A stretch of 36,759 bases of DNA from Paramarasmius palmivorus. Its lineage: Eukaryota; Basidiomycota; Agaricomycetes; Agaricales; Marasmiaceae. The stretch covers positions 1 to 36,759 of the forward strand of contig JAYKXP010000282.1 in the NCBI GenBank assembly GCA_037176845.1, read 5' to 3'. The notes below the pieces were generated by a model. The model was given only the letters and a program-made list of their open reading frames with translations. It made no database searches and was not told the origin of the DNA. The translations under genes were made by a program, and so were the position numbers. Below, piece by piece: positions 1 through 10,800 of the stretch (the first letter of the stretch is position 1; each line of letters begins with the position of its first letter).

Positions 1-1740
1 ACTGCTGACGTTTATGTCATGGTGGGATCTGAAACAATTCGTCGACGTAGGTGGTCTTTGTGCTTTGGGGAATATAAAACATTCCCTCGATACAGAAGTA
101 GGCCATTTTCATAATTCCCATTCTCTAGAGATTTCTTGAACTCTCTTGGTCCTGAGTTTAGAAGTGACTATAGTCTTTGTGACTTCATCAGATAGTAAAG
201 CCTCTTTGGACCTCACTAAGGATCTGATCGTCATTGACAGGCGATTCATGAGCAGCCTCGATAGCACTGAATGGCAAAAAATTCAGGTTTGAGCAAAATT
301 TGGTCTTGTTATCTAGGTTTAACCCCCCTCCTCATGATCTGGGGGCCTCCTGACAAGGGTCCTTCCGCTTGCATTGTTTTTCTGGGCTTGTGGAGTAAAG
401 ATAGTTGAATCGCGAGAGGAACCAGAGCCCATCTCGCTTGTCTACCTGTGTTAGTCTCCTGGCAGACTTAAATTATGTCAGTGTTGATGATCTGACTGAC
501 CATATTTCGAATGTACTCATGGATGCCCTTCTAAGTATTGTCGGTATTCTTCCAGTGCTCTAATGATTGCAAGTAGTGGTTCTTTAACATAGATTTCATA
601 GTTGCTTCATGTACAGCGAGCGATTTGGAAGAGAATGCAACTGGATGCCACAGTTTGTCAACTGGGTCCAGTTTGATAGAACCACACCAATGCAAAGTAC
701 ACTAGCCATCCTTGATAATCCGGAAAGGGCCAGTGACATCCGAATTCTAATATTGGAGCTGATGTAAAGGCCTGTTTCAAGCTGCCTCAAATGCGGCTTG
801 TTGCTCCATGTCCCAGGGCCCCAGGGAAGCCCTTTCGTGTGAGGGTGGTAGTGCCTACATCTTGGCAAAGTCCTTGATGAGACCTAGCGATAGAAATTTG
901 CAAAGCCTAAGAAAGCTTGATCGGTTTGACCTTAGTTGTACTGGGGCCACTCAAGAACACCCCAACTTTCTTGGAGCCATCGAAACATGACCCTTTGAAA
1001 TAATCAACCAAGATACTCAATGCTGTCCTTTTTCCAAAGAAGCACTTTTCTGCTTTGCATAGAGGTGCATTGTCTTGAAGCCTTTTCAGCACTTCTTCTG
1101 GACAAGTTTCCGATGTTCCTCCTTGTCATTTCCAAAGATGAGGATATCATCCATATACACCATGACTTGTCCTTGCCGAATGAGATCACCTAAAAGGTCA
1201 TTCATCATTGCTTGGAATGGTGGCAGGGTGCATTGGGAGAACCCAAAGTACATAACCGTAGCCTCAATATATCCCCGCTTGGTGAAAAAATGCTGTTTTC
1301 CCACTCATCTCCCTCTCGTATGCGACATAATTATATCCCCATCGAGGTCAATCTTGGTAAAGATTGAAGCATTGCTAAGTGCAATCAATCAGATCTGAGA
1401 TTCTGGGGAATTGGATAGCGGTTCTTGATAAGTAACAATCATTGAGTGCCCGGTAGTCCATAACTGGGCGTAATGATCCATCAATGCTTCTTGACCAACG
1501 AAGAAAGGGTGCTGCTACAGACCTCTTTGAGGGTCGAATGTAGCCTTTGCGGAGTTCTTCATCAATCCATTCATACCAAAGAGTTCCGTTCTTTCTGGAG
1601 ATAGCGGATATAGCTTAGCCGGACGAAGCTTTGCGCCTTCCACAAAGTCAATAGGATGATCATATGGTTTTCGTTCCGGCATTCGCTCTGACTTTCTTTC
1701 GAAAAGACGTTACCATGGTCATGTAACCATTCGGGTACAA
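1..1740 (-). pseudogene. Element A pol remnant: RT, RNase H and start of integrase
   Basis: On the minus strand, about 1660-1400 encodes the RT N-terminal part (KLRPAKLYPLSPEER, then GYIRPSKRSVAAPFFV and IKNRYPIP). 1304-1086 carries the catalytic VYMDDILIF box (YMDD). About 1090-900 continues as NAPLCKAEKCFFGK and onward. About 690-590 holds RNase H sequence (LWHPVAFSSKSL). About 380-1 holds the linker and integrase N-terminal region (VNLDNK, LLKPEFFAIQ, YENGLLLYRGNV, RRRIVSDPTMT). The frame changes at least five times and stops are frequent, so no protein is made. The order and motifs match Ty3/gypsy pol. The family call is firm; exact frameshift positions are approximate. Confidence 0.82.
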
Positions 1741-1781
<41 letters not shown>

Positions 1782-1782
1782 A

Positions 1783-1819
<37 letters not shown>

Positions 1820-1892
1820 GGGGAAGGAGGGGGGGGGGGGGGGGGAGGAGGGGGGGACCCCCAGGGGGGCGGGGGGGGGGGGGGGGGGGGGG

Positions 1893-1966
<74 letters not shown>
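1741..1966. repeat. 226-bp near-pure G tract inside element A
   Basis: The tract is almost entirely G on the plus strand, broken only by a few A and one short ccccc/gc patch near 1857-1870. It sits between the protease-RT linker and the RT start (the minus-strand peptide LVPEWLHDHGNVFSKE resumes just below 1740), where the family has ordinary coding sequence. Real G runs of this length are very rare, and two-colour sequencers report absent signal as G, so an assembly or polishing artefact is the likeliest explanation. The minus-strand proline frame across it is not a gene. Confidence 0.9.
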
Positions 1967-1967
<1 letters not shown>

Positions 1968-1984
1968 ACCCGGGGACTTCCATT

Positions 1985-2700
1985 TTATGGTGTCCTCGTC
2001 AGTATCGTCAAGTACCTCTTCTTCATGTCTTTATCATCAAACATGGTAGCGATAACTTTAGCTTGTTGGCAGTCATCTGGGTCATTGATATCAACCCAAT
2101 TAATATAAGGATTAACCATGTCTTCTGATCCTATTTCACCATCCATGTGAAGGTATCCATGGCAAATCCTCTTCATCTTCAAGTTCGTCGAGCTCGGTCG
2201 GCTTTTTTTTATTTTATTGGTATATTATTTTTGTTTCCAGCTTCGACAACTTCTATTTTACGACTCCTGTGGCACATGTCTCTGGACACCTGGTGAACGC
2301 CCATTCTCCTGATTGCCAGTCAATTTCTGGGTTATGTTTTGTATAAATATGAATACCCAATCATCATCTCCTGTCTCCTAAGTTGGTAACAAAGAGATAA
2401 TGGACTGTCTTGTGCGTGCCAATCTGAAGATAAGCACGAACATACTCAGTGATACGTCCTGCAACGTTGGGGTGTTCCATCCGCATTATGTACTCTCATA
2501 CGAGTTGCCAATTTATTTGTTACCAAGGTGGTTTCTTTCACAAAACGTTTATATCGATGAAATTTGTTGTGGCCCCAGAGTCAACAAGAGCCTCGGTCTG
2601 CACTTTTACTCCGTATACCCAAAGTGTCACTGGAATTCTAAATGAAAATTTCTTGTTGCGAGCTACATTACTAGACAAGATTCCAATGCTACTTTAACTG
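1985..2700 (-). pseudogene. Element A retropepsin and linker to RT
   Basis: Minus-strand translation in shifting frames gives the retropepsin active-site stretch ALVDSGATTNFID (near 2600-2560, with D-S-G), a conserved downstream segment (NVAGRITEYVRAYLQIG, then FVTNLGDRR, LGIHIY and NPEIDWQSGEW, about 2500-2290), and the charged linker toward RT (ICHGYLHMDGE, NPYINWVDINDPDDC) to 1985. Stops and indels interrupt it repeatedly, for instance directly after the active site. It would have processed the Gag-Pol polyprotein. It is inactive here. Confidence 0.78.
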
Positions 2701-2765
2701 AATCATGCTCAGTTCCGACAGTAAGTATAAACGATTTCCAGACTGTAGATCACAGACGATCTCCT

Positions 2766-3358
2766 CTACAGTCCCTTCGGAAAATCCACGTTGAAGCGCC
2801 GATTTGCCTTCTTCTGACCCGTCGGATTACTAGGCCCTGCCTGTGGTTCATCGAATTCCACAGTTACCCCCGTTTCGGAAGGTCCAGGTTTCGGCAATCT
2901 CCTCAATACTCGCAGAGTTGACATTGACGGTTTCCAGCTGGGACGCTGGGCCATCATCATCAAATTGCTGGAGTAACTCCAGCATCCGAGCCTTGAATGT
3001 GTTCTTGGCTGTTGGTTTGATTGTTTATCCTTATTCCCTTGTCCAAGGAAGTCGACGTAGAGCTCTTTGGGGCAGGTTTTTCTTGCCTTCATTTCCAGGT
3101 TTATCCCAACATCAACTGTGTTATGAGAAGTCGACTTTGCCTTAAAGCCCTTTCCGGCACATATTTGGCAGAATTTCTTCTTTGCTTCCTGGGAATTAGC
3201 CTGTGTTGATTTGCCTTTGCTCTTTTTTCGCCGTGTCGATCTCCATTGCATTTGGATCTGAATTCTTGTTGTTGTTATATGCCACTGCCATTGCTGTTGC
3301 CAAATATAGTACCCTTTGCCTTTTCTGGATGCAAGGTCCTGTATGCTCGAACTAATAA

Positions 3359-3389
<31 letters not shown>

Positions 3390-4271
3390 CGCAGTAATTC
3401 CAAGTATGCATCCCAGTCCTTGGGAGCAGTGTCAGACAACTCGTACATAAGGAGTGAATTTCTCAACTCCGAAGGAATGACTTCAACGCAGTTTGTCAAT
3501 ATGGATTTTTATCCTCATAATCAACAAGTCGTGCCAAAGTACGATATTGTTCTGAGAACTTGATGAAGTCCTTGCTTGCCAGAGGTTTTATTAGACCATA
3601 ATTGGGTGATCTCAGCTTTAGCCCTTCTTTATCATCACGCTTGCCATAGATCTTGTTGAGTTCATTGACAAACTCTTTCCCAATGTCCTAAGTCCTTTTT
3701 TCTGAGCAATGAGAACATAGTATTTTCTCATATACTTGATAGCAGATGTTTGAGCCGGGTAAGGGCAACAATGATCATCTGCTTGTCGTAATTGTTCCTG
3801 TAGCTGAACAGTAAAGGGCGATTTGGTTCAGCCAGTCTTCTAAGGCTGTCTTATCGTCAGACCCTGAGAAGAATGGTGGGTCAGGCACTTTAGAGGCTTT
3901 ATAATCCTGATCCCGCTTCGCCGGAGCTGGTCGAGTTGGGCTTTATAATTTCTAAGAAGCTCACTCTGCATGCCAACCAGGTCAGATAATGTCTTGACCT
4001 GGACCCTTAGTGCATTGACCTCATCATATACTGTGCTGAAGCTTCCATCAAGGAACTGAGAGAGTCGTTGAATTTGTCCATCTATATAGTTTTTGGACGT
4101 TGCTAGAGTAGTGGTATGTGCATTTCTAAATACACGACCCAGTTGATTGCGACTTTCTACAGGAAATTGGGTGGCATTCCAGTCTACTCCAGTGTTAATT
4201 ATTTCCTCCCAGTTCTGAATATCGGCCAATGTAGTGTCAGCTTCAAATGGTTCATAGACAATGTTTGCCAT
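2766..4271 (-). pseudogene. Element A gag (capsid and nucleocapsid) remnant
   Basis: The ATG at 4271 (MANIVYEPFEADTTL) opens about 120 codons ending in a coiled-coil-like stretch (VYDEVNALRVQVKTLSDLVG). A frameshift near 3905 moves the frame to the capsid core (KVPDPPFFSGSDDKTALED, WLNQIALYCSA), followed after further breaks by ELNKIYGKRDDKEGLKLRS, FIKFSEQYRTLARLVDY and SELRNSLLMYELSDTAPKD. A Cys-rich nucleocapsid-like stretch (KFCQICAGKGFKAKSTSHN) lies near 3180, then the gag-protease spacer (KARMLELLQQFDDDG). The protein would have formed the virus-like particle that packages element RNA. At least four frame changes and several stops make it non-functional. Confidence 0.8.
3360..3389. repeat. 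About 30-bp A run inside the element A gag remnant
   Basis: The homopolymer interrupts the capsid coding stretch between DWDAYLELL and RAYRTLHPEKAKG on the minus strand, where the family has no Phe run. The simplest reading is slippage growth of a short A tract or an insertion. It could also be a local assembly error, like the G tract at 1741-1966. Confidence 0.85.
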
Positions 4272-4369
4272 TTCTAGTTGAAACATATTAGCTAGGTTGA
4301 ACAGCAGTCTTGATCCATGAGGTGAATTAAATCACTCTGCCAGTATTAAGCCCAAGATTGAATTGTATT

Positions 4370-5101
4370 TTAGACTTTGGGGAATGTAATGTTCAAACCC
4401 GCAAGTTCTTTACAAATGTCTTCTAATCTATGGCTAAGTCCTTCTAAAGACACTCCTCCAATCTTCTTTAGTGCTCCTTTAAGGTTCCTCCACTGTTTGT
4501 TAGTGAGTTTGTGACCTTTATCTTCCAATGCCTCATACAAATCTTCAAAATCATTCCACCAACTCCAAAGAACATCCCGAACCTCTCTGGGCACCCTGAC
4601 GGCATGTCCCAGATGTTCCTCTTCCTCCACTTGGTTGAGCTTTGTGAAGAGCGGGTCAAGCCGTACCTTTACCGGCTGGAGCATATGACGATACTCCTTG
4701 ATGCGGTTGAGGATCTTGGTTTTCCGAAAGTGAAGAGAAGGTGGTGGTGGTGGTCCAGGGGTATATGGGTAGTAGGAGGACTCTGTTTCGACGTCCTCTT
4801 CAGTGGTAGAAGGAGGTGAGATGCGTTCAGCAAGGGAGAGCTGTTTGGTGAGACGAGCAAGAAGGGCAAGTTCATCGACATGCTCTAGGGCTTGGAGTTC
4901 CAATCCCATACGTTCAATGAGGTGTCGACGGTTGACAGGAGGGTCGATAGGAGGTGGTAGGATAGTCTTCCGAGGTTTTCCAACATTGGCAAAACGCTTC
5001 CGAATCTCTGGATCACGGTAAATCCGTTCCCAATGACCGGTAGGTTCATAAGTGGCAACGATATAGCGTTTGCTGGACTTGGACTTGGTGACTTTTGGCA
5101 T
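4370..5101 (-). CDS. Element A first ORF, 243-residue basic/acidic coiled-coil protein
   Basis: The start is the ATG at 5101 (MPKVTKSKSSKRYIVA); the open frame extends further upstream into the leader, but this ATG opens a lysine-rich N-terminus and lies well downstream of the LTR. Visible features are a basic N-terminus (residues 1-20), a proline patch (PPPIDPPVN, about residues 64-72, and PGPPPPPS), Glu-rich and Leu-rich helical stretches (MGLELQALEHVDELALLARL), and a Trp-rich segment (VLWSWWNDFEDLYEALEDKG). It stops just upstream of the gag ATG at 4271, as a first ORF in a gag-pol transcript would. I recognise no catalytic domain. It is the only intact frame of element A. An RNA-binding or particle-assembly role is a guess. 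Confidence 0.6.
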   Translation of the reverse strand: MPKVTKSKSSKRYIVATYEPTGHWERIYRDPEIRKRFANVGKPRKTILPPPIDPPVNRRHLIERMGLELQALEHVDELALLARLTKQLSLAERISPPSTTEEDVETESSYYPYTPGPPPPPSLHFRKTKILNRIKEYRHMLQPVKVRLDPLFTKLNQVEEEEHLGHAVRVPREVRDVLWSWWNDFEDLYEALEDKGHKLTNKQWRNLKGALKKIGGVSLEGLSHRLEDICKELAGLNITFPKV

Positions 5102-5660
5102 ACTAGGCAGGTGGCATAAGTACAATGTCTCTATTCCAGCAGACAAGGTACAAGAATGGGAAAAGGGGAAAAGCGACCAGTTGTGTCGCAAAGTCTTGAT
5201 CTTGAAGTCGAAGGATGGGGGAATTCTCAACGTGGTCCCTTCCACGCAGCAAATGGTTTTTGGATGTGTGTTACACACTATCCTCCTCACCCCATTACTG
5301 GCCATCGTCATTGTTAAAAACAAATACATGATGGACACAGTTCTGGTTGCATGAAGCAGTGAGCACCCCTTACGCCTAGGGTCCAGCAACAAGGTCAGCA
5401 TGTGGCCACTCAATGAGCCACCCTCTCAACAGAATAAATCCATTGAGTTTTGTAGGTGCTTCCCAAGTAAAAGACAACTGTTCCTTGCGGCAACAGAGTC
5501 AGAGCCCCCAGAACCCAAAGAGAATAGTAAAGCCCCCAGAGCCTAATGACAACAAAGACCAGACCTGCAAAACAAAAGGCCAACCTGCTGTCTCTGACGA
5601 CAACAGCAGGCAAAGAAGCAAGACTCAATAAACTATCACAAATCTAATACTCACCTAGTT
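5102..5660 (-). other. Element A untranslated leader
   Basis: This non-coding stretch lies between the LTR and the first ORF of element A. Open frames on either strand look non-biological in composition. I could not identify a convincing tRNA primer-binding site; the LTR/leader boundary near 5650-5690 is therefore only approximate. A possible splice donor (GGTGAGTATT, minus strand, near 5655) lies just inside the leader. Confidence 0.45.
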
Positions 5661-6120
5661 AGGTGTTGCAGGTGTTGGAGAATAGTAGGTGTTTAGAAAA
5701 GAGATGTTGCTAGAGAAGCACAGATGTTATTGAGTCTGAGTTCTTAGGACTCAGACTAGCCTCCTTATATACATGTGGAAACTATTTATGTATGTTATGC
5801 TACACCCTGCCAAAAGGCTTAGCATCAGGTGATGACCTTCCTAAAGCGTACAATAGCCAAGCGTATTCTGAGTAATGCCAAGTAGAATCTGAGTAATGCC
5901 TAGCATATTCTGAGTAATACGAGTCATAAGCGTAATATCTAATGAGTAAAGCGTAATATCTAATGAGTCAGAGTTGCTAGAACATTCTAGGATGTTCTAG
6001 CCATAGAACCTTCTGGAATAATCTAGAATGAGTCCATAGATAATCTAATCTAGAGATGATATGATAATAATATGGCACAGATAAGATATATCACAGGGGC
6101 TTAGGCCGAAATCTGTGACA
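5660..6120 (-). repeat. Element A 5' LTR (approximate inner end)
   Basis: The outer end is the TG at 6120 (minus TGTCACAG), directly abutting the truncated element B LTR. A minus-strand TATA box (TATATAAG, 5764-5771) lies in the expected U3/R position, followed by a pyrimidine-rich stretch. The inner end is uncertain by some 30 bp because no primer-binding site is obvious. The matching 3' LTR is beyond the left edge, so its identity cannot be checked here. Confidence 0.65.
5862..5970. repeat. Tandem ~20-bp subrepeats in the element A LTR (U3)
   Basis: Three degenerate units containing CTGAGTAATGCC (about 5864, 5885 and 5905) are followed by two nearly identical 20-bp units containing GCGTAATATCTAATGAGT (about 5929 and 5950). 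Short direct repeats of this kind in U3 often act as enhancer-like elements in LTR retrotransposons; function here is inference. Confidence 0.75.
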
Positions 6121-6220
6121 GCTCTGATGATCTATGTACATGCAAAACGTAGCTAAGTCCTCAAATGCCTATGCCAAACACTGACAAACACCTCGGTATC
6201 TGCCCGATCCCCCTACTCCA
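6121..6220 (-). repeat. Element B 3' LTR, truncated by element A
   Basis: This matches 12832-12931 over 100 bp with 95 identities. The minus strand starts TGGAGTAGGGGG as the 5' LTR does. The last 46 bp of the LTR (equivalent of 12786-12831) are missing because element A starts at 6120. All five mismatches are transitions at CpG sites. Confidence 0.92.
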
Positions 6221-6233
6221 TGTGCCCCCACTA
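6221..6233 (-). promoter_or_regulatory. Element B polypurine tract
   Basis: The minus strand reads TAGTGGGGGCACA immediately before the 3' LTR start. A purine-rich tract at this position primes plus-strand DNA synthesis in LTR retrotransposons. It is short and interrupted by pyrimidines, so the call rests mainly on position. Confidence 0.55.
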
Positions 6234-6275
6234 AAAAAATGGCGGCGTCCTTGTTGCCGACTCTCTCTCTTCCTT

Positions 6276-7505
6276 CTACTGCTCTCCTTGCTCTGCTTCT
6301 GTATTTTCTGCCTTCTTGAACAGCCTCAACCTCCTTGCGCTGAACTCTCCGTCTAACCTTTCTCCTCCCAACGTCTCCAGCCTATACGAGTTCACATTCC
6401 GACTGACCACTCTCCTTGGCACTGACCATTTCGGGATTAGCTTCCTTTCAGTTTTGTGAGTGTTATCCATGTCGTTTCTGTAGACTTGTACTAAGTCTCC
6501 TTTCTCGAAGACAACCTCTTTGCCCGTTTGCCGTAGGACTCGCTTGTCAAAATCGCTTTTACGTCGTATTGCGTGATGAACCATGCGATCATATCCATCA
6601 AGCATTTGTTGCGCTACGTACGCAATATGTGTGGCGACATCTGCATTTTCTGGTGCTGCTTCTGCGTCTCCGATGGGGGTTGCTTTTGTGTTTACCACCA
6701 TTCTGAAGAGAAGCTCTTTGGGGGAGAAATTGAAGTTTGTAAGCTGCCTGGAGTTCAGGGCATGTATTGCTGTGTCTAGGTGGTCTGGCCAGGTGCTAGG
6801 TAAGTTGCTCCATGACATTTCCTTGAACTCTTCTGAGTCTTCTTTCAGCTCCGGAGCTACTAGTCGTTTAAGTGTGTGTAGTAGCAATTTATTGGTTCCT
6901 TCAATCAGCCCGTTGACCCATGGTGAATACGCTGGTGTGATTTGGTGTTTTGACCCCCATTCTTTGCAGAATTTGTCGACCACTTTGTTTTTGAAATGCG
7001 ATCCGCCGTCAGTCATGAACGTTTCTGCCGGACAATATTTTTGATATATATCTAGGAGGCTTTTCTTCGTTGTTTCTGCGGTGCCGTGCGTTTTGAACTT
7101 GTAGCCCCAGACGTGTTGCGAGAAAACGTCTATGTATAGGCCCACCGTGTGGTACCCTCCTTTTCCTTTCTGGAGTGAAAGGTAGTCGCCGGCTATTAAC
7201 TCAAATGGGTGTCATCTGGTAATGGGGTTGAGTAACGAGTGTAGGTGTGCCGCTCCAAAATTCCGACATCTTTTGCAGTTTCTGATTGCGTTCATGACTG
7301 ATTCGTCCAGTCCTGGACTCCATATTTTGTCTAGGAGTGCCTTCTTCACCTGATCTCGTCCCCAATGTCCACCCACTGAATGCTGGATTTTCGCTAGTGT
7401 CTCTGCTTCTTTCCGCGTCACACACTCTACTTTGCTCCTCGCTCGTATTCCTCCATTGCCTCCTATCCTCCACAATTTGTCATCCTCGATCATATAGTCC
7501 TGTTG
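6276..7505 (-). pseudogene. Element B integrase, broken by one TGA codon
   Basis: This would insert the element cDNA into the host genome. From 7500 down the frame begins DYMIEDDKLWRIGG, followed by a zinc-binding H-H-C-C region (HSVGGHWGRDQ, CKRCRNFG). After an in-frame TGA at 7214-7212 (PITR*HPFELIAGDYLSL) the same frame continues to 6276 with the DDE core: Asp in LIAGDYLSL, Asp in FMTDGGSHF, and Glu in NGLIEGTNK. The second Asp and the Glu are separated by exactly 35 residues. A basic C-terminal domain follows (KGDLVQVYRND, FSARRLRLFKK). The TGA most simply derives from a CGA arginine codon. Upstream the frame is separated from RNase H by the insertion at 7501-7857. The catalytic triad is intact, but the two lesions prevent a full-length protein. 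Confidence 0.9.
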
Positions 7506-7857
7506 AGATTATAGTAACGCCCGTAGTAGTCACTAGACTCCGAGGATGTAACTTATCTCCTATCCTGATATTAATGATTAATTAATATAGCTGCTCCGTA
7601 GTGTACAACTCATGTAGAACACTCGTAGGTATAATCGCTATTGGTAGCAGTAGTATAGTACATGCAATATGGGCATGTTGTACTCCACAACATGCTGGTT
7701 ACTTGTGGTATAGTCGTGTATATTCGATCTTACCACTCTTTTACTCTATGTCTTACTTTATGCGTACATAGTTGTATTTCCAGTATATAAACTGTAGTAG
7801 ATACACTCTGTGGACAATAAGACTTTCTGTCTATTCTCTGTGCTCTCTACCTCGTTA
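7501..7857 (+). repeat. Solo-LTR-like insertion between RNase H and integrase of element B
   Basis: This stretch separates two pol parts that should be continuous (…HLPSGEEL and DYMIEDDKLW…) and shifts the frame. It starts TGTTGAGATT on the plus strand, is AT-rich, carries a plus-strand TATA box (TATATAAAC, near 7784-7792) and a pyrimidine-rich stretch near its right end, as LTRs do. An internal inverted repeat CATGTTGT…ACAACATG lies near 7675-7692. I could not find a clear target-site duplication or CA terminus, so the right boundary is uncertain by about 10 bp. Confidence 0.6.
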
Positions 7858-10800
7858 ACTCTTCTCCACTTGGTAAGTGGTCGTCACCTCGCTCGCTACG
7901 CTGTTCCTGTTTCAACAAGTCCTTTGCCCTATGTCTGGCCCTCTGTTTGACCTTATATGACCCTGTGGTTTGTATGCCTTCGATGGCTTCGATGACTTCT
8001 CTGAAAATCGGCTCCTTCGTGAACCTCTTTTTCATCTCTTCATGTTTGCTTGGGGTTTCCGCCACACTGAACATGCCGTTTACTAACCCCCTGCTTACTT
8101 CCCAGTCCTCACTAACCGTCCATTCGCTGCCGTCTCCTTCCACTCTCGGTCTTCCTTCCCACTTGCGGCTTAATCCGTCTGCTACCACATTTGTTTTTCC
8201 CGGTATGTGTCGTACATCCGTGATGCAATATGACAGTATGCCATCTCTCCACCTCGAGTGTGCCGCGTTTAGCTTTTCTGCACATAAGACATCTCTTAGT
8301 GCTTGACAGTCAGTTTCAATTTCAACTGGGAACCCCCAGATGATGTCTGAGAATTTGTCTAGGGAGTACTTCAAGGCTGCGAATTCTAGCAGGAATGGTT
8401 TATAATTCTGTTCTGTAGTCGATGTGCGTTTGGATGCGAATGCTATCGGGAATTGTTTGGATGTGGTGGTGCCATCCTTCTTCTCGACTTTGAAGGTCTG
8501 CATTAATACGGCCGCGAACCCTTCTTTGCAGCCATCTGACGTTACTATGAATTTTGACCCATCCCATTTTGGTGCTCGTAGTACCGGTTTGTTCGTTAGC
8601 GCGGCTTTCAGGTCGATGAAGGCTTTAGTGTGTATTGCTTGCCACCGATCTTTGAGCTTGTGGTTTCGCATCGCCGTTCGCCATTGCGACTTCCCATAAT
8701 TCTTTGGGAGTTCTACCTCCTTTAGCAGGTTCCGGAGTGGCCCTTCGATTCTCGCATAGTTTTTGATGAGGTCTCTGAAATGACCTGTCAATCCTACGAA
8801 TGATGATAATTGCATGGCATCGTCTGGGATTGGCCAGTCCACGATGGCTGTTAGCTTCGCTGGGTCTGTTGTAACTCCTTCTTCTGTGACTTTGCCCCCT
8901 GCAAATATCCCTTCTGTGAAAAAGAAATGGGATTTGCTGGCTGACAGCAACAATCCCTCTCTGCGTACGACCATCATGATGCGTCGCAATTTCGCCATCA
9001 TTTCGTCGAAGGAATCTGCTGCGCTTCCTGCATCGTCGACAAATAGCTCTAGGGTGCCATCCCCGAGGAGTTCCGGTAGTCTTGTAGCGGTCATGTGTGC
9101 GAATGTGGATGGTGCGCCCGTTAATCCGAATGGCATTTTACAGTACCAGAAGTATCCTCGTCCCTCGACGTAGAATGCTGTGTAGGGTCTTGCTTCTGGT
9201 GCTACTTCTACTGCGTAGAACCCTGATGCGAAGTCCATTAACGACAGGTACTTGTGTCCACTTAGTGCCTGTTGCTTCATGCGTATATCTCCTTGCGGCA
9301 TGGGTGCTATCTTGGTGTATTTGTTGACCTCTGCAAAGTTTTGACAGATGCGCCATTTCTGTGGTTTTGGTGGCTTTGCCTCGGCTTCGTCACTTGTTTC
9401 CTGTCTGGGTGGCAGCTCCTCGAAATGGTGTTCTAGCCCTGCAGCCTCGCACTGGTCGTTAATGCGGTGCTGTAGTTCTTCTAGTGACAATCCGCCTCCT
9501 TCATGTGCCTTTTTGGCCAGGGTTGTCGGTGATACACATTTCACCTTGTCAGGTGTACACTGTGCTATTACCCCTGCTGCTATTAGCTCGTCAATTTTCG
9601 AGTGGAGATATTCACGTTGCGGTGGTGTGAGGCGCTTTTGGGCAATTTTCTTCTTCATCTTCACCCCTTCTGGTATGTTTAGCCTGTGTACCGCTCCTTC
9701 CACCAATCTAACCTCTGAGACTGATAATGCAAAGTTGTCTGCGAATTCCCTTATTAGGTTTTCCGCCTGCGCTCGTTCATCCGCGGTTAGGCTTGCCCCA
9801 AATGTGACTTGTCTCAATATTTCCTTGACTCTCTCCTCTTTGAAAGCGCCGTTTGTTCCCTCGTTTCTTGTGAATATGTTTTTCTCGGTGTCAACTTCGA
9901 GATCTAGGCTATCCGGAATGATATCGTTTCCATACGATGTTTCCGTTGGTTCATCTGGCTCAATGCTGAGTATTTGAGGTAACTCTGGGTCATTGTTAGC
10001 GCTCTGCGATGTTTTGTTTTCAATATTGGTGGTGACTCCCCTCGAGGGGGGCGCGTGACTTCCCCCCTGTAAGTTTGCACGCTTCTTCCTTTCTCTCCAC
10101 TCCTTGACACTTGTTCTTCCTCTTGCTGCCCACCTGTGCCATCTTCTTCTAGCCTTCCCTCTCCACTTCTTTTTCCAGTACTCTCTTTGTTCCTCCTGTC
10201 TTCTTTTTCTTTCTTCTTCTTCCTTCTTTCTGACTCTTTCCTGCACCTTTTCATCCTCTTCTCTTCTCCTCTCCTTGTATTCGCTTGGCGTTTTGAAGAC
10301 ATATGCATACTGTCCATCTGTCCGTCTCGTCGCTGGAGATGTAGGGTATTCAGTGGGTAAAATGTTCAGGTATGTTTCATTTTGATCGACTTCCCTATTC
10401 CGTGGGGTATCCGTATCCACAGGTACCCCGCCTTTGTCCCTCGCTTTTATTTTATGCTGACCTGTGGCTAGGTGACTCTCCTCGTCTTCTACTTCCTCTA
10501 CCGTTACCGTCCTAATGGTTTTCGGCTCTATCTCTATGACTTTCCCCATCCCACTATTGAACACCTTCTGGATGTTCTTCTTGTCTCGAACTTCGATGCT
10601 GTCTTCTCCGTAGTCATGGACTGCTTTGAACTGTTCCAGCAATGGCTTCCCAAACAACACTCTCCAGCTTCCTCCGCTATCAAACACCTCAAATGTCCCC
10701 GTTACCTCTATCCCCTTAATTCGCACTTTCCCTGTCCAACTTGCTACCCCCGGCACTAATGCCCCATTTGCTACTCTGAACCACTTTGTTGATGGTTTCC

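Larger units (their letters stand above)
1..6120 (-). mobile_element. Element A: decayed Ty3/gypsy LTR retrotransposon, truncated by the window edge
   Basis: Minus-strand reading gives the gypsy order: LTR (from 6120 downward), leader, small first ORF, gag, retropepsin, RT, RNase H and the start of the integrase N-terminal region at the left edge. Peptides typical of the family appear in changing frames, for example the protease stretch ALVDSGATTNFID and the RT stretch VYMDDILIF, so the element is a pseudo-element with many indels and stops. Only the first ORF (4370-5101) is intact. The right boundary at 6120 is the TG of the LTR (TGTCACAG on the minus strand) and falls inside the 3' LTR of element B, so A inserted into B. 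The integrase core and 3' LTR lie outside the window. Confidence 0.85.

Noticed and set aside
1660..1983. Minus-strand proline-rich 107-codon frame
   Set aside because: It is only the translation of the G tract as CCC codons.
5413..5631. 72-codon frames on both strands in the element A leader
   Set aside because: Mutually overlapping frames with no motif; they lie in the untranslated leader of the retroelement.
9348..9977. Plus-strand 209-codon open frame
   Set aside because: Antisense shadow of the pol frame of element B, with Cys/Ser-rich low-complexity composition.
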